From the NCBI RefSeq assembly GCF_000196515.1, contig NC_014248.1, forward strand, positions 3,600,001 through 3,664,000: a stretch of 64,000 nt of DNA. The letters run 5' to 3'. The position numbers were made by a program, and so were the translations under genes. Position 1 is the stretch's first letter; every line of letters starts with the position of its first letter. Source of the stretch: 'Nostoc azollae' 0708. Its GTDB lineage: Bacteria; Cyanobacteriota; Cyanobacteriia; Cyanobacteriales; Nostocaceae. This document shows, piece by piece, positions 10,680 through 21,216 of this stretch. The notes below the pieces were generated by a model. That model did no database searches, was not told the origin of the DNA, and saw only the letters and a program-made list of their open reading frames with translations.

Positions 10680-12093
10680 TTCAGCCAACCAGAAGCATTA
10701 GAGCAGATTTTTACTGCTGATGCTAGTCATTTTGAGGTGGGTAGAGGGGAATAGGAGTTTAAGATTTTTTTTGGGCGATACCTACAGCAAGCGTAGCTAA
10801 CGCTCTTTAATGTTAATGGATGGAGAACCCCACCAACGTCAAAGGCAATTATTAGCTCCTCCCTTTCATGGTGAGCGAATGCGGGCTTATGGTCAAGATA
10901 TCCAGGATATTACGGAAGAAGTAAGTAATCAGTGGCAGATGGGTAAGCTCTTCAATATCCGAGAATCAATGCAAGAAATCACCTTGTGGGTAATATTACG
11001 GGTAATATTCGGTTTAGATGAAGGAGAGATGTTTGAAGAATTGAGGCGATCACTCACATCTTTGCTAGACTTCTTAACATCACTAATTATGTCCAGCGCC
11101 TTCTTCTTTCGGTTCATGCAAAAAGACTTGGAGGATTGGAGTCCTTGGGGCTGGATTTGGCGCCAACAGCAATACATTGACTAACTAATTTATACTTTGA
11201 TTCAACAAGGACGGGCAGAATCTGACCAAAATGGCCTAGATATCCTCAGTTTAATGAGGGCGGCTCGTGACCAAGAAAATCAAGGAATGTCAGATCAAGA
11301 ATTACACGATGAGTGAATGACTGTTTTGGTAGGGGGACATGAAACCACCGCTTCTGCGTTAACCTGGTCTTTTTACTCGTTGGATAGATTAGACCTCTTG
11401 CAGAATTAATTTTATATTATAAAAATGGGTGTTGTCTTTAGTTCTAGCCAAAAGTTAGAGTTACACGGTTATGTTTGAATTAGGGAGGGCAAAGAACACC
11501 AAAAATACATAAAAAAAATCCAAAATTCTCTATCATACCACAGAAACAATTTTGCAATAGGTCTATTACCAGAAGTACGAGAAAATATTGCTAGTACAGG
11601 AATTAAACACCTTGGGAGTCAACCCAGAACCGAGTCAAAATGCCAAAGTGCCCTATTTAATAGCAGTTTGTCAGGAAACCCTGAGAATTTACTCAATTGC
11701 AATGGCGGGTTTCGTGCGAGTTGTGAAAAATCCCATTGAGATTATGGGTTATAAATTGCCAGAGAAAAAAATCATTATTCCCAGTATTTACCCTGCTTGC
11801 ACATTATCGAGAGGAAGTTTATCCCGAACCTAAAAAATTTAAACCAGAACGCTTTTTAGAAAGACAATTTTCACCTTATGAATATTTACCATTTGTTGCG
11901 GGAAATCGTCGTTGTAGTTGTATTGGTTTAGCATTTGCTCAATATGAATTGTCTTGGCAACAATGCTTGCAAATTTTCAACTTTCTTTATTAAATAAACG
12001 TCCTGTTAATCCTGTGCGTCGTGGTTTAACTTTAGCTGTACCTGCGGGAATGAAAATGATTGCAACTAAGCAGACAAAATTAAGACAACAGTC
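10680..12093 (+). pseudogene. Cytochrome P450 (CYP110-like) split by a MITE
   Basis: Reassembled, this is most of a cyanobacterial P450 of the CYP110 kind. It has QPEALEQIFTADASHFEVGRG, DGEPHQRQRQLLAPPFHGERMRAY, the I-helix GGHETTASALTW, the K-helix ETLRI, the PERFL region and a haem-binding loop near 11880-11930 whose FVAGNRRCSCIGLAFA keeps the cysteine ligand. Stops at 11182 and 11314 (TGA, at LHDE*MTVLVGGHE), frame changes near 11790 and 11960, and the 174-base insert at 11391-11564 kill it. CYP110 enzymes hydroxylate fatty acids or terpenoids. The N-terminus before 10680 is too eroded to place. Confidence 0.88.
11391..11564 (-). mobile_element. MITE copy 1 (AGACCTATTGCAAAATT ends)
   Basis: A 174-base element ending AGACCTCTTGCAGAATT...AATTTTGCAATAGGTCT, an imperfect terminal inverted repeat of about 17 bases. 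It has no coding capacity. It is a reverse-oriented relative of the element at 27299-27467, sharing long internal blocks such as AAAGAACACCAAAAATACAT and CTCTATCATACCACA. It is flanked by TTA at 11389-11391 and 11566-11568. Removing the insert with one TTA restores the P450 codons SLDR/LPEVRE exactly, which shows it moved in recently. Confidence 0.9.
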
Positions 12094-12162
12094 AAACTCT
12101 AAACATCTAGGAACCTTGATATATATAAATCTTCTCCAATAAATCCTCAACGTGACTCTGCG

Positions 12163-12588
12163 TTAAAAAATAATCTGCTCAATTATCCTCTCTTCCAAAG
12201 ATTCTAACAAACTATCCACATCCTTACCAACTTGCTCAAAACAAACCTGTGGTGATGGTTCAGGTGCAAATTGAATTAACTTAATTTCCCCTTTCCCAAT
12301 ACCAATCATTAAAACTTCCGTTTCTGGTTTATTATTCTCTATAATTCCCAGAAGTTCTTGTAGACGATTTCCAACTCGCTCATTTAGGTTTTTTACTGCT
12401 TCTTTGGGACAATAAACAAAATGCGGCTGGGGTTGTAAATCAATGCCAATAGTTCCCTGAGTATCACCATTTTCTAACCATAATCCCCAAAATAAAGCGG
12501 CTAATTCTGGTTGATTTGCTTTGACAAACTTATCTAAAAGCCGTCTCCACTGATTATCACCTGTTTCTGGTTGGATACCACTAAACAT
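12163..12588 (-). CDS. Conserved cyanobacterial protein, possibly CcmS
   Basis: An intact 141-residue soluble protein starting MFSGIQPETGDNQWRRLLDKF. Conserved features are the ALFWGLWLENGDTQGTIGIDL core, PHFVYCPKEA, and the acidic C-terminus CFEQVGKDVDSLLESLEERI. From memory this pattern matches the cyanobacterial family named beta-carboxysome assembly chaperone CcmS, which binds the shell protein CcmK1. I cannot verify that by search. No carboxysome gene is nearby. It is the only intact gene between two pseudogenes, which argues for continued selection. Confidence 0.6.
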   Translation of the reverse strand: MFSGIQPETGDNQWRRLLDKFVKANQPELAALFWGLWLENGDTQGTIGIDLQPQPHFVYCPKEAVKNLNERVGNRLQELLGIIENNKPETEVLMIGIGKGEIKLIQFAPEPSPQVCFEQVGKDVDSLLESLEERIIEQIIF

Positions 12589-12652
12589 AATATAAATTCA
12601 AATTTCAAAAAGTTGGTTTTGGCTATTTTAGGTCTTTTTCATCGCTATCTAG

Positions 12653-14475
12653 GCATGAAACTTACTTTAACCCTGATTGGGCACGCCAGAGACTAGCGTA
12701 AAGGCTATCTTTCTCCAGGAGTTGTTCATGAGTTCCTGATTCTACTAATTATCCATGTTCCATGACATAAATGCAATCAGCGTTGCGAATTGTAGAAAGA
12801 CGATGAGCGATCGCAATTGTAGTTCGATTCACTGTAATCCTATCTAGAGAACGCTGAATAGCGGCTTCTGTTTCATTATCCACGGCTTAGGTAGCTTCAT
12901 CTAAGATCAAAATGGGTGCATATTTCAACACAGCGCGTGCGAGCGCAATTCTTTGTCTTTCTCCACCAGATAACTTTTACCCCCTTTCTCCTACAATTGT
13001 TTCATAACCTGGGGCAAGCGCATAATAAAATCATCACCTTCAGCGACTTTTGCACCCATGATTATATCTTCATTTTTGGCATCAAAAGTCCCATAAGCAA
13101 TATTTAAAAGTCCCATATATAAGCAATATTTTCAGCTACCGTACCATGAAGTAAAAACACATCCTAACTTACCCAACCAATAGAACGACGTAAATCTCGC
13201 AAATTTAAACTTTGTAAATTCACCCCATCTACAGTTATTTTTCCATGCTGCGCTTCATATCACCGCAACAAAACTTTCACCAGCGTGCCTTTATCAGAAC
13301 CGATAGAACCAACAATAGCGATCTTATTTCCTGCGGGTATTTCCATAGATTTTTAATTACTGCTCGTCTATCTTTATACGCAAAAGTCACATTTTGAAAT
13401 TCCACAGTCCCCCGCACTAAATCCACTGGAAGATTAATACTTGCTGTATGAATATCAATTGGAGTATCTAATAAATCCATCACTCGATTACTAAAAGCAA
13501 TTGTCCTTTCATATAAATCAAAAGTATCTCCTAATCTAGTTAAAGGCAAAAGTAAAAGTTGAACTGAAAACACCAATGAACTATAAGCACCTACAGGTAA
13601 TTGCCCCGCAAATCCTTCCATTCCACCCAAAATTAATAATACCATTAAAGCATCTAAAATTAACATCTCGATTAAGGAAATAAGAGCTACAGAAAGAGCA
13701 ATTACCTTAGTATTATTTCGGTAACTAGCATCACCTTTAGTTCCTGCGTGCGCCGTTCCATAATCCTCAGATATAAAACTTTTAATAGTAGTAATACCGC
13801 TCAGATTATTCGATGCTGTACCATTCAGGAAACCTACTTTTGTCGAACATCAGCATAACGGGGTGCAGTTAATTTCTGAAAAGCTATTCAATCTCCTAGA
13901 ATAAAAGGCATAGGAAACATTGTCATCCATGCCGCACTAGGAGCATCATAAAAAATGAACTGCTAATAATGACAATAGTTTTCACTACTTGAATAATATC
14001 TTTGGCACCCACATCTAAAAAACGCTCTAATTGGTTAACCTCATCACTGAGGACTGACATTAAAACACCTTTACTCTGTTCTTCAAAATAAGCTAATTCC
14101 AAATTTTGTAGGTGTTTATATGCATCCAGTCGTAAATTATGCTGAACATTCTGTCCAAAATAGTGATACTCAAAAAAATATTCTAATATCCAAGTAATAA
14201 CTGAGAGAAATGATAAAATTACAAATTGCTAAGTAATATCTTTAACACCTAACTGAGCAATGATAGAATCAATCCTGTTATTTGACAACCACATCCACCG
14301 CAATACCGATTAATGCTGGTGGTACTAGATCAAAAACTTTACTGAGGATAGAAGCACCAGTTGGAAGCCAAATTTGCTGATTATACTGATATCCATAGTC
14401 AAATAGGTGCTCCAGGGGATGTGTAGAATGTCTACGCCTTCTTAATAACCGATAAGATTTTAATTCTGTAGTCAC
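12653..14475 (-). pseudogene. ABC exporter (fused permease-ATPase), degraded
   Basis: The N-terminus at 14475 reads MTTELKSYRLLRRRRHSTHPLEHLF, followed by a first membrane helix region (LVPPALIGIAVDVVV). Later pieces include GFAGQLPVGAYSSLVFSVQL, PLTRLGDTFDLYERT, a linker and the start of the ATPase domain (VRGTVEFQNVTFAYK). Across frames come Walker A (GSIGSDKGT-like), the LSGGERQRIALARA signature region near 12940, Walker B, and the C-terminal VMEHG..VESGTHEQLLEKDSLYASLWRAQSG end. At least six stops or frameshifts break it. It resembles MsbA/lipid-type half-transporters. Confidence 0.85.
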
Positions 14476-14551
14476 AACGGTATACAGTGACTGTAAAATA
14501 ATATTGTCACATAATTTAGGTTATTAATGATCATTCTTTATTGTATGTTAT

Positions 14552-15427
14552 GTGTTATTTGATTCAAGAATTACCAATAGTAATTTACTAGGACATCGAA
14601 AGTTGAATACTAAACACATAGGGCATTTCTCAACTACTATTTTCGGGATTTTATTAGCATTGGTAGTATTATTCGGGATAAATTCTTTTGTAATTATCAA
14701 CCCTGGACAAGCTGGGGTAATCAGTATTTTAGGTAAAGCTAAAGATGCAGCATTGCTGGAAGGTATTCACTTAAAACCACCATTTATCACCGTAACGGAT
14801 GTGTATGATTTGACAGTACAAAAGTTTGAAATTCCCGCAGAAAGTTCCACAAAAGATTTGCAAAATTTAACTGCGAGATTTACAATCAACTTTCGGATAG
14901 ATCCGATGAAAGTAGTTGAAATCAGAAGAAAAAAAGGTAGTTTAGCAAATATTGTATCAAAAATCATCGGGACCCAGACCCAGGAAGCATTTAAAATAGC
15001 AGCAGCAAGAAGGACAGTAGAAGAAGTAATTACCAAACGAAGTGAATTAAAAGAAGACTTTGATACAGCATTAGGTGATCGCTTAGATAAATATGGGATA
15101 ATCGTATTAGATACGAGCGTAGTTGACCTCACCTTCTCACCAGAATTTGCGCGAGCAGTTGAAGAAAAACAAATTGCGGAACAGCGAGCGCAAAGAGCCG
15201 TCTATATAGCAAGAGAAGCCGAACAAGAAGCCCAAGCAGAAATTAATCGTGCTAAAGGTAAAGCCGAAGCTGAAAGACTCTTAGCAGAAACCCTCAAAGC
15301 TCAAGGAGGACAATTGGTTCTACAGGAAGAAGCAATTGAAGCTTGGAAAACAGGCGGCGCAAAAATGCCAAATGTACTAGTTATGGGTGAAAATTCCCAA
15401 GGTAGCATACCCTTCATTTTCAACTGA
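14552..15427 (+). CDS. Prohibitin/SPFH-family membrane protein
   Basis: A 291-residue protein with one N-terminal membrane helix (about residues 27-48), then an SPFH/prohibitin domain (VIINPGQAGVISILGK to about 200) and a long charged helical region (EEKQIAEQRAQRAVYIAREAE) that likely forms the coiled coil of a ring assembly. Prohibitins form large membrane rings that chaperone membrane proteins or scaffold microdomains; Slr1106 is the Synechocystis relative. The start is GTG at 14552, as no in-frame ATG precedes the membrane helix. The frame is intact. It diverges from the dead ABC exporter, which lies only 76 bases upstream. Confidence 0.88.
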   Translation: MLFDSRITNSNLLGHRKLNTKHIGHFSTTIFGILLALVVLFGINSFVIINPGQAGVISILGKAKDAALLEGIHLKPPFITVTDVYDLTVQKFEIPAESSTKDLQNLTARFTINFRIDPMKVVEIRRKKGSLANIVSKIIGTQTQEAFKIAAARRTVEEVITKRSELKEDFDTALGDRLDKYGIIVLDTSVVDLTFSPEFARAVEEKQIAEQRAQRAVYIAREAEQEAQAEINRAKGKAEAERLLAETLKAQGGQLVLQEEAIEAWKTGGAKMPNVLVMGENSQGSIPFIFN

Positions 15428-15533
15428 GGGAAGATGGAAAACCAGTCTTGATTTTAGTTAAAAATACTAGTAAGGTGAGTCCAGTCTCATCTTACTCACC
15501 GTAAACCATACCAAAAGCATAATAAATAAATAT

Positions 15534-15950
15534 ATGCCTACTCCTCAAGATCCCAAGCTCACAGTCCAAGAAGCCAAAAAAATTCTCAACAAATTCAACT
15601 GTTTGGATATTGCTCCTATTCTCAAACCATCAGAAAAAGTTTTAACTCGTCAAGCATTAATTTTTATGGCCAGCCTTTCAGATTACCAAATTTTGGGAAT
15701 CTGTGCAGAGACAGCAGAAGAAGGAATTATGGCCATGAAAACCTATTCTCGTGCTTTTCATTATGAAGCTCCCGACAATTTACCAACCCCTGAAGGAGCA
15801 GTTTATATCAAACTAAATGGTAAAAATGGACTGTGTTATCTCGACTCTTATTATGGTCATCATCGCGGAGTTTTAGTTTCGTGTCAATCTAATTACGAAA
15901 CTGGAATTAACGAAATGTATGGACATTTACCTATTGATTTGTTCGTTTGA
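15534..15950 (+). CDS. DUF1824 family protein
   Basis: 138 residues, starting MPTPQDPKLTVQEAKKILNKF. The conserved block SDYQILGICAETAEEGIMAMKTYSRAF and the YLDSYYGHHRGVLVSCQS segment are the marks of DUF1824, a small family almost confined to cyanobacteria and plastid lineages with no proven function. There is no signal peptide or membrane helix, so it is probably a soluble cytoplasmic protein. It lies between the SPFH gene and the ABC-F gene on the same strand, 53 bases before the latter, so co-transcription with the ABC-F gene is possible. Confidence 0.8.
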   Translation: MPTPQDPKLTVQEAKKILNKFNCLDIAPILKPSEKVLTRQALIFMASLSDYQILGICAETAEEGIMAMKTYSRAFHYEAPDNLPTPEGAVYIKLNGKNGLCYLDSYYGHHRGVLVSCQSNYETGINEMYGHLPIDLFV

Positions 15951-16003
15951 CAAGAAATAGGAGAGAATAACTAAAATTATAAATGAACAGTGGGTAAATA
16001 TTT

Positions 16004-17926
16004 ATGAGTATTATTACACTACAATCAGTTAAAAAAGACTTGGGTATCAAAGAGATCCTAAAAGATGCCAGTTTTAGCCTTGATGTCACCGATAAAGTTG
16101 GTTTAATTGGTGCTAACGGTTCTGGGAAATCAACATTACTAAAAATAATAGCAGGGTTAGAAACAATTGACAGTGGTCAAATTTTAGTTAACTCCGGTTC
16201 TAAAATTATCTACTTACCCCAACAGCCAGATGTAGATGAAAATCGCACAGTTTTAGAACAAGTCTTTGCTGACAGTGGAGAGCAGATGGCTTTGGTGCGA
16301 GAATATGAAGGACTTTCTGATAAATTAGCTCATTATCCAGAAGATAGTCAGTTAATGTCTCATCTTTCTGTAGTAATGCAGCGCATGGACTCTACAGGTG
16401 CATGGGAACTAGAAACCAATGCCAAAATCATTTTAACAAAATTAGGAATTGCTGACTTTGATGTGAAAGTCGGAACATTATCTGGAGGCTATCGCAAACG
16501 CATTGTACTAGCAACAGCCCTATTAGCAGAACCAGATGTATTACTGATGGACGAACCAACAAACCATCTTGATGCGTTGTCTGTGGAATGGTTACAAAGT
16601 TATTTAAGTCGTTATCGTGGCGCACTTTTTGTTATTACCCACGACCGCTATTTTCTCGATAAAGTTACTAATAGAATTATCGAAATTGATAGAGGTGATA
16701 TTTACACCTATACAGGTAACTATTCCTATTACTTGGAAAAGAAAGCATTAGCCCAAGAATATGCGGTCAGTAGTCAACGTAAGCATCAAGGTGCATTAAG
16801 AAGAGAATTAGAATGGCTCAAACGGGGACCAAAAGCTAGAAGTACCAAACAAAAAGCGAGAACTGACCGTGTTCACGCCATGCGTGACACTGAACTTAAA
16901 CAAGCGCAGGGTAAAGTAGATATTTCCACAGTTAGCCGTCGCATTGGTAAAAAAGTTATTGAACTAAATAACATTAGTAAAGCCTATGATGGCAGTACTT
17001 TAATTAATAACTTCACCTACGAATTTAGTCCAGAAGACCGTATTGGAATTATTGGTGCTAATGGTGCGGGTAAATCTACCTTAATGAAGGTTATCACCAG
17101 ACAAATTCAGCCTGATTCTGGAAATGTCGAAATTGGTAGTACCATTCACATTGGTTATTTTGATCAACATTCTGAAGACTTACTCACCGCTTTAAATGAA
17201 AATCAACGAGTAATTGACTACATTAAAGAAGAAGGCGAATTTTTACAAATAGCTGATGGAACAAAAATTACAGCTTCCCAAATGTTAGAGAGATTTTTGT
17301 TTCTAGGAAGTCAGCAATATGCACCAATCTGTAAGCTTTCAGGTGGAGAAAAACGGCGTTTATTTCTCTTACGGCTACTTATCAGTGCGCCTAATGTCTT
17401 AATATTAGATGAACCAACCAATGATTTAGATGTACAGACATTGGCGATATTAGAAGAATATTTAGAGGATTTTACCGGATGTGTAATTGTAGTGTCCCAT
17501 GACCGCTACTTTTTAGATCGTACCATAGATACTATATTTGCTTTAGAAGAAGGTGGTTATATTAAACAATATCCTGGTAATTATTCAGTTTATTTAGATT
17601 ACAAAAAGGCTGAAGAAGCACAACAAGAAATACTGAATACAAAAGAAAAGAGTAAAACTGTCACTTATGAAAAGGTTACATCTCCAGAAATAGAAGCTAA
17701 AAAACGACGGAGATTATCTAATTGGGAAAAGCGGGAATTTGAGCAGCTAGAAGGTAAAATTGCTAAATTAGAAGAGGAAAAAGCCTCTGTTGAAAAAGCA
17801 TTAGTAACTGCTACTCCTGGGAATTACAGCCAAGTACAAAAACTGTATGGACAGGTGGAATTACTAAAGCAAGTAATTGATGTAGCCACAGAACGCTGGT
17901 TAGAATTAGCGGAAATGGACTCTTAA
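16004..17926 (+). CDS. ABC-F ATPase (Uup-like)
   Basis: A 640-residue soluble protein with two ABC ATPase domains and no membrane segments, the layout of ABC-F translation factors that act on the ribosome. Walker A motifs are GANGSGKST (residues 36-44) and GANGAGKST (near 351-359). Signature sequences are LSGGYRKRI and LSGGEKRRL, with Walker B DEPTN in both halves. The inter-domain P-site-tRNA-interacting linker (about 240-300) is arginine- and lysine-rich. A C-terminal coiled coil (EKREFEQLEGKIAKLEEE) points to the Uup subgroup, which also binds DNA. The frame is intact. The exact subfamily function is inferred. Confidence 0.9.
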   Translation: MSIITLQSVKKDLGIKEILKDASFSLDVTDKVGLIGANGSGKSTLLKIIAGLETIDSGQILVNSGSKIIYLPQQPDVDENRTVLEQVFADSGEQMALVREYEGLSDKLAHYPEDSQLMSHLSVVMQRMDSTGAWELETNAKIILTKLGIADFDVKVGTLSGGYRKRIVLATALLAEPDVLLMDEPTNHLDALSVEWLQSYLSRYRGALFVITHDRYFLDKVTNRIIEIDRGDIYTYTGNYSYYLEKKALAQEYAVSSQRKHQGALRRELEWLKRGPKARSTKQKARTDRVHAMRDTELKQAQGKVDISTVSRRIGKKVIELNNISKAYDGSTLINNFTYEFSPEDRIGIIGANGAGKSTLMKVITRQIQPDSGNVEIGSTIHIGYFDQHSEDLLTALNENQRVIDYIKEEGEFLQIADGTKITASQMLERFLFLGSQQYAPICKLSGGEKRRLFLLRLLISAPNVLILDEPTNDLDVQTLAILEEYLEDFTGCVIVVSHDRYFLDRTIDTIFALEEGGYIKQYPGNYSVYLDYKKAEEAQQEILNTKEKSKTVTYEKVTSPEIEAKKRRRLSNWEKREFEQLEGKIAKLEEEKASVEKALVTATPGNYSQVQKLYGQVELLKQVIDVATERWLELAEMDS

Positions 17927-17975
17927 TAATCAGTGTGCTCCAATACCGCTAAATCAGCTAATTGTTGATAATTAT

Positions 17976-18350
17976 TTACGTATTAGGTAAATCATCTCCA
18001 TTCCAAGCTTTATCTATGCTAATTACCCAAGGGACACCGTTATTAACTGGTGAACTAATACTGATTTTAGCTTTGTTAGCAAACCGTTTTAACGTTTCGG
18101 ATAAGTAGGGAACAGTCGTCATGATGTTTTGATAACTTTCGATATCATGACAAACCATAATTAACATCAAAATACCGCTATTAACCTTAAAGTACCAGTG
18201 AAATTTAGATAAATAAATGCGTATCATGCTATGGCAAGCTAGGAAAAAGCGCTTTTTAGTTACTTCTTCCAGTTGACTGAGCAATATTTCACTGATTTGA
18301 GTAGTTTTATAGGAAGGTAAATCATCTGGAGATAGGTGTGGCTTAGTCAT
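17976..18350 (-). CDS. Conserved hypothetical, 124 aa
   Basis: An intact frame starting MTKPHLSPDDLPSYKTTQISEILL. The sequence has alternating hydrophobic and polar character, with FHWYFKVNSGILMLIMVCHDIESYQ in the middle and NNGVPWVISIDKAWNGDDLP near the end. I do not recognise the family. No signal peptide is apparent, and the LMLIMV stretch is too short for a firm membrane call. It converges with the ABC-F gene, 49 bases apart. The codon pattern looks ordinary for the window, so I regard it as a real gene. Confidence 0.6.
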   Translation of the reverse strand: MTKPHLSPDDLPSYKTTQISEILLSQLEEVTKKRFFLACHSMIRIYLSKFHWYFKVNSGILMLIMVCHDIESYQNIMTTVPYLSETLKRFANKAKISISSPVNNGVPWVISIDKAWNGDDLPNT

Positions 18351-18801
18351 GGTTTTTCGTCCTTATTCACAAGAACAATCAACTGACATAAGTGAAGTCA
18401 GTTTTTAAGATAGTCCCAGGTCATAACCGTTCACTCCCTTATGAATGTTTATATAGTTTATATTTATGCTTCTCTAATTTTCCACATATTTTCTTTAGTA
18501 AGTTAGATACAAAAATACATGAAGTTTTCTGATAGATTATGTCTGTTTTAGGTAAAAATAACCCGTATCTTTGTTTCTATTTTTTCATGACTTCAAGTTT
18601 ATTCAAGGACTTAGCTTGTGTGTGGAAACTAGGAATATTGCATAAAAAATCAATTCCATCATCTTATACCTCAACTGATCTTGATGTAGCTTTCTTAAGC
18701 CTTCTGTGTATGTAGTTTTTCTTGAGAATATTTTTATTGTATAATCGCAACAATTAATATTATCTATAACTAGCCATTGAAAAATACTGATAGAATCGAA
18801 C
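18351..18801. other. AT-rich intergenic region
   Basis: About 450 bases with no supportable gene, RNA or repeat. It lies upstream of the 124-aa hypothetical gene and downstream of the porin remnant. No promoter can be called with confidence. Confidence 0.3.
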
Positions 18802-19743
18802 TTAGCTTTTGGGAAGCTGGATGTTTAATTTTACACCGCTTTGAGTGCTGGCAACAGAAGCATAAATACTTGCTCCATTTAAGTAAGAGGTAGAATTGTT
18901 AAAGTCAAAGTTAAAGTCAAAATAATTAAACCAGTTTACTGTCGGTCCTAATGTTAATTTAACTGCATCTGTGAGAGGCAATGAGTAGAATAAATCTTGA
19001 ATTAGGACATCTCCAGATGTTTGATCTGTATAAACATTACCATAGGTATTAAGAAAACCAGGAGAAATGAATTGATTAATGGGTGAAGCGCCATTTCCTG
19101 CTGCTAATTGTACAGTTAATAAATCTTTGCCAGTAAAAGAGGAATTTAATGTCACCCAGACTAAACTACTTAAAATCACTTGAATATCACTAATAGTATT
19201 AATTAATGGTTTTCCTGTAGTGCTATGTCTCCTACCTGCAAAACGAGCATCTAAAGAGGTATTTGGTAAAGCTTCAAATTTGACATTATCCCCTGTACAT
19301 ACTCCAGTTAAGTTTATCCAAGCTGAACCGTTTAGTTTTGTGGTTGTAGAAAATTGTTGTTCTTCTAAGGGAAGGACATGCTGTTCAAGACTATCTAATC
19401 TTGTTCTTAATGCGGTTAATTATGAAAAAAATTGAGTTTGTAATTGTTTTATTTTATGTAAATCATCTTCTTCAATTTTCCCTCCATAATTAATTAATGG
19501 GGTTATGTTTTTTAAACAAGTGTTTAACCCCATAGGAAATTAATAGCGAGTAATAGTTATATCACCTAAATAAAAGCCGTTCATGTTACCTTCTATGCAT
19601 TGATACTTTTTTGCTAAATTTTGTAACGCTTCCTAAGCCCAGTTTTGAGGCTCTACATCACGCAGTTCAGATACAGAATTAATTTGTGTAAATACATTTG
19701 CACTGCTAGTTCTAATTTCGATATGTTCTGATATGATTCTCAT
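18802..19743 (-). pseudogene. Iron-uptake/SLH porin, truncated and broken
   Basis: Cyanobacterial outer-membrane porin of the SLH-plus-OprB type. Upstream pieces (19743 to 19560) read NSVSELRDVEPQNWA*EALQNLAKKY and IEGNMNGFYLGDITITRY, an SLH domain with a stop. Then come a coiled linker (LTALRTRLDSLEQHVLPL) and barrel strands (TTKLNGSAWINLTGV..KFEALPNTSLDARFAGR..TGKDLLTVQLAAGNG..SPGFLNTYGN..VKLTLGPTVNWFNYFDF). It ends after about half the barrel at VKLNIQLPKS. Several stops and frameshifts are present. It would have carried small solutes or iron across the outer membrane. Confidence 0.85.
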
Positions 19744-19924
19744 TATTTTTATTAATTTTTTTGTGAATTTTAGATAACTTCATAGAAGTTAAACGAGCAT
19801 ATTTATTCAGGCATAAAATAATAATAATATATATTCTTAACCGAAAAAAACTTCGATAAATTAACCGAAGGTTTATTAATAAAAATTTGAAAATTCAGTT
19901 AGAGATTATTTATAAGGTAAATGT

Positions 19925-20718
19925 TTAGGAGACAAGAGGAAGTAGCATAATCCTAGTCATAAGAGCATATATAGCCCCCTCCCTCATTTGTGTTAAACGC
20001 TCATAATCCTTGCTTAGACGATGATATTGCTTAAACCACCCAAATGTTCTTTCTACTACCCAGGGTTGTGGTAAAACTTTAAATTCTTACTCAGTAGGTC
20101 CTATGACTTCAACATGAGCTTGAATCATGAACCAAACTGCAAGTGCAAATTTATCACCGTCATAACCGGAATCAACCCATAAAACTTGGACTTTTTCCAA
20201 TAATTCTGTGGGTTCCTCTAGCAGTTCCATTAGTGCATAGGCAGCAAGTATTCGTTCTGGGGCATTGGCTTTACTAACAACAAGTTTCAACACAAGTCCA
20301 AGGCTATCAACTAAAGTCTGCCCCTTTCTCCCTTTTACCTTTTTACATCCGTCAAAACCATACACATCCCCTTTTTTTGGTCAGTTTTGACCGACTGACT
20401 GTCTGCAGCGAGCGCGGTAGGTTGTGTTGATTTACCTAATTTCGAGCGAACTTGACCACCCAATGTATGGTTGAATTTTTCCCAAACCCCCTGGCCCTGC
20501 CATTTACTGTAATAGCTATATACCGTTGACCTTGGCGGGAAGTCACCTGGAAGCATATTCCATTGACATCCAGCTTTCAAATGATAATAGATGGCATTAC
20601 ATATTTCACCCATATCTGTTGTGGGTGGATGCCCTCCTTCTTTGGCTGGTGGAATCAATGTGGCCAGGATTTCCCACTCCATATCAGTTAAGTCTGTGGG
20701 GTAAGACTTTCGTTCCAT
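19925..20718 (-). pseudogene. IS5-family two-frame transposase with internal stop
   Basis: The first frame (20718-20335) starts MERKSYPTDLTDMEWEILATLIPP and carries GCQWNMLPGDFPPRSTVYSYY and the first catalytic Asp in LAADSQSVKT. The second frame continues DVYGFDGCKKVKGRKGQTLVDSLG, with the second Asp in VLWVDSGYDG. The frames join by a -1 step at the A-AAA-AAG run (20371-20377). A TAA at 20086-20088 ([21 protein letters not shown]) cuts off the third catalytic region, [18 protein letters not shown], so this copy is inactive unless the stop is suppressed. No convincing terminal inverted repeats were identified by eye. Confidence 0.88.
20371..20377 (-). promoter_or_regulatory. -1 frameshift slippery heptamer in IS5-type transposase
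   Basis: On the minus strand the sequence is GAC CAA AAA AAG GGG. The heptamer A AAA AAG is the classic bacterial -1 slip site, and moving back one base gives GGG GAT GTG TAT, which joins the second transposase frame exactly. GGGG follows immediately. Fused two-frame transposases made this way are known in IS5-type elements. Seen directly; use in vivo is inferred. Confidence 0.75.
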
Positions 20719-21216
20719 TAGGAGCTATGTAAATACACTACATTTTATGTATCCTATCCTTCCAATATTCCTTTTCTACTCCCCTTTACATTTACTTTAT
20801 CAATAGCCTCTTAATCTTGGCTATCTATAACTTAGTCAAAAAGTTCCTTGAAACCATAAGCAGCATGCCCAACAACAGCACCAGCAGCTGCTACTTATGT
20901 AATTTGATCTTCTTCGCGCTTTTTACTTGGAAGTTTTTATACTTTTGAATTTAGAGCCATGGTAAAAAACTAACATACGACTTTTCATACCTAGCGAAGT
21001 ATAATTACTCAATTGCAGAATAAAGTTACAACAAAACTTATAAAAAATTAAATAAAAACAAACAAACTATCCATCACTCAAAACTCCCCCCTTTTGCATC
21101 CCTCTCTGCGCCTTTGCGTGAGACAAAACTCTTATCCAACTTAAAACGCCAACCAACTTCACAACCCCTAACGGTATCGTAATAAAAGCGATATTGGATA
21201 AAAACAAACAAAATAT
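20719..21216. other. IS flank, small ORF remnant and bciB upstream region
   Basis: The minus strand from 20962 to about 20830 reads MALNSKV*KLPSKKREEDQIT*VAAAGAVVGHAAYGF, a small protein remnant with two stops that I cannot name. The rest (20963-21216) is AT-rich and should hold the bciB promoter; no consensus element stands out. Confidence 0.4.
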
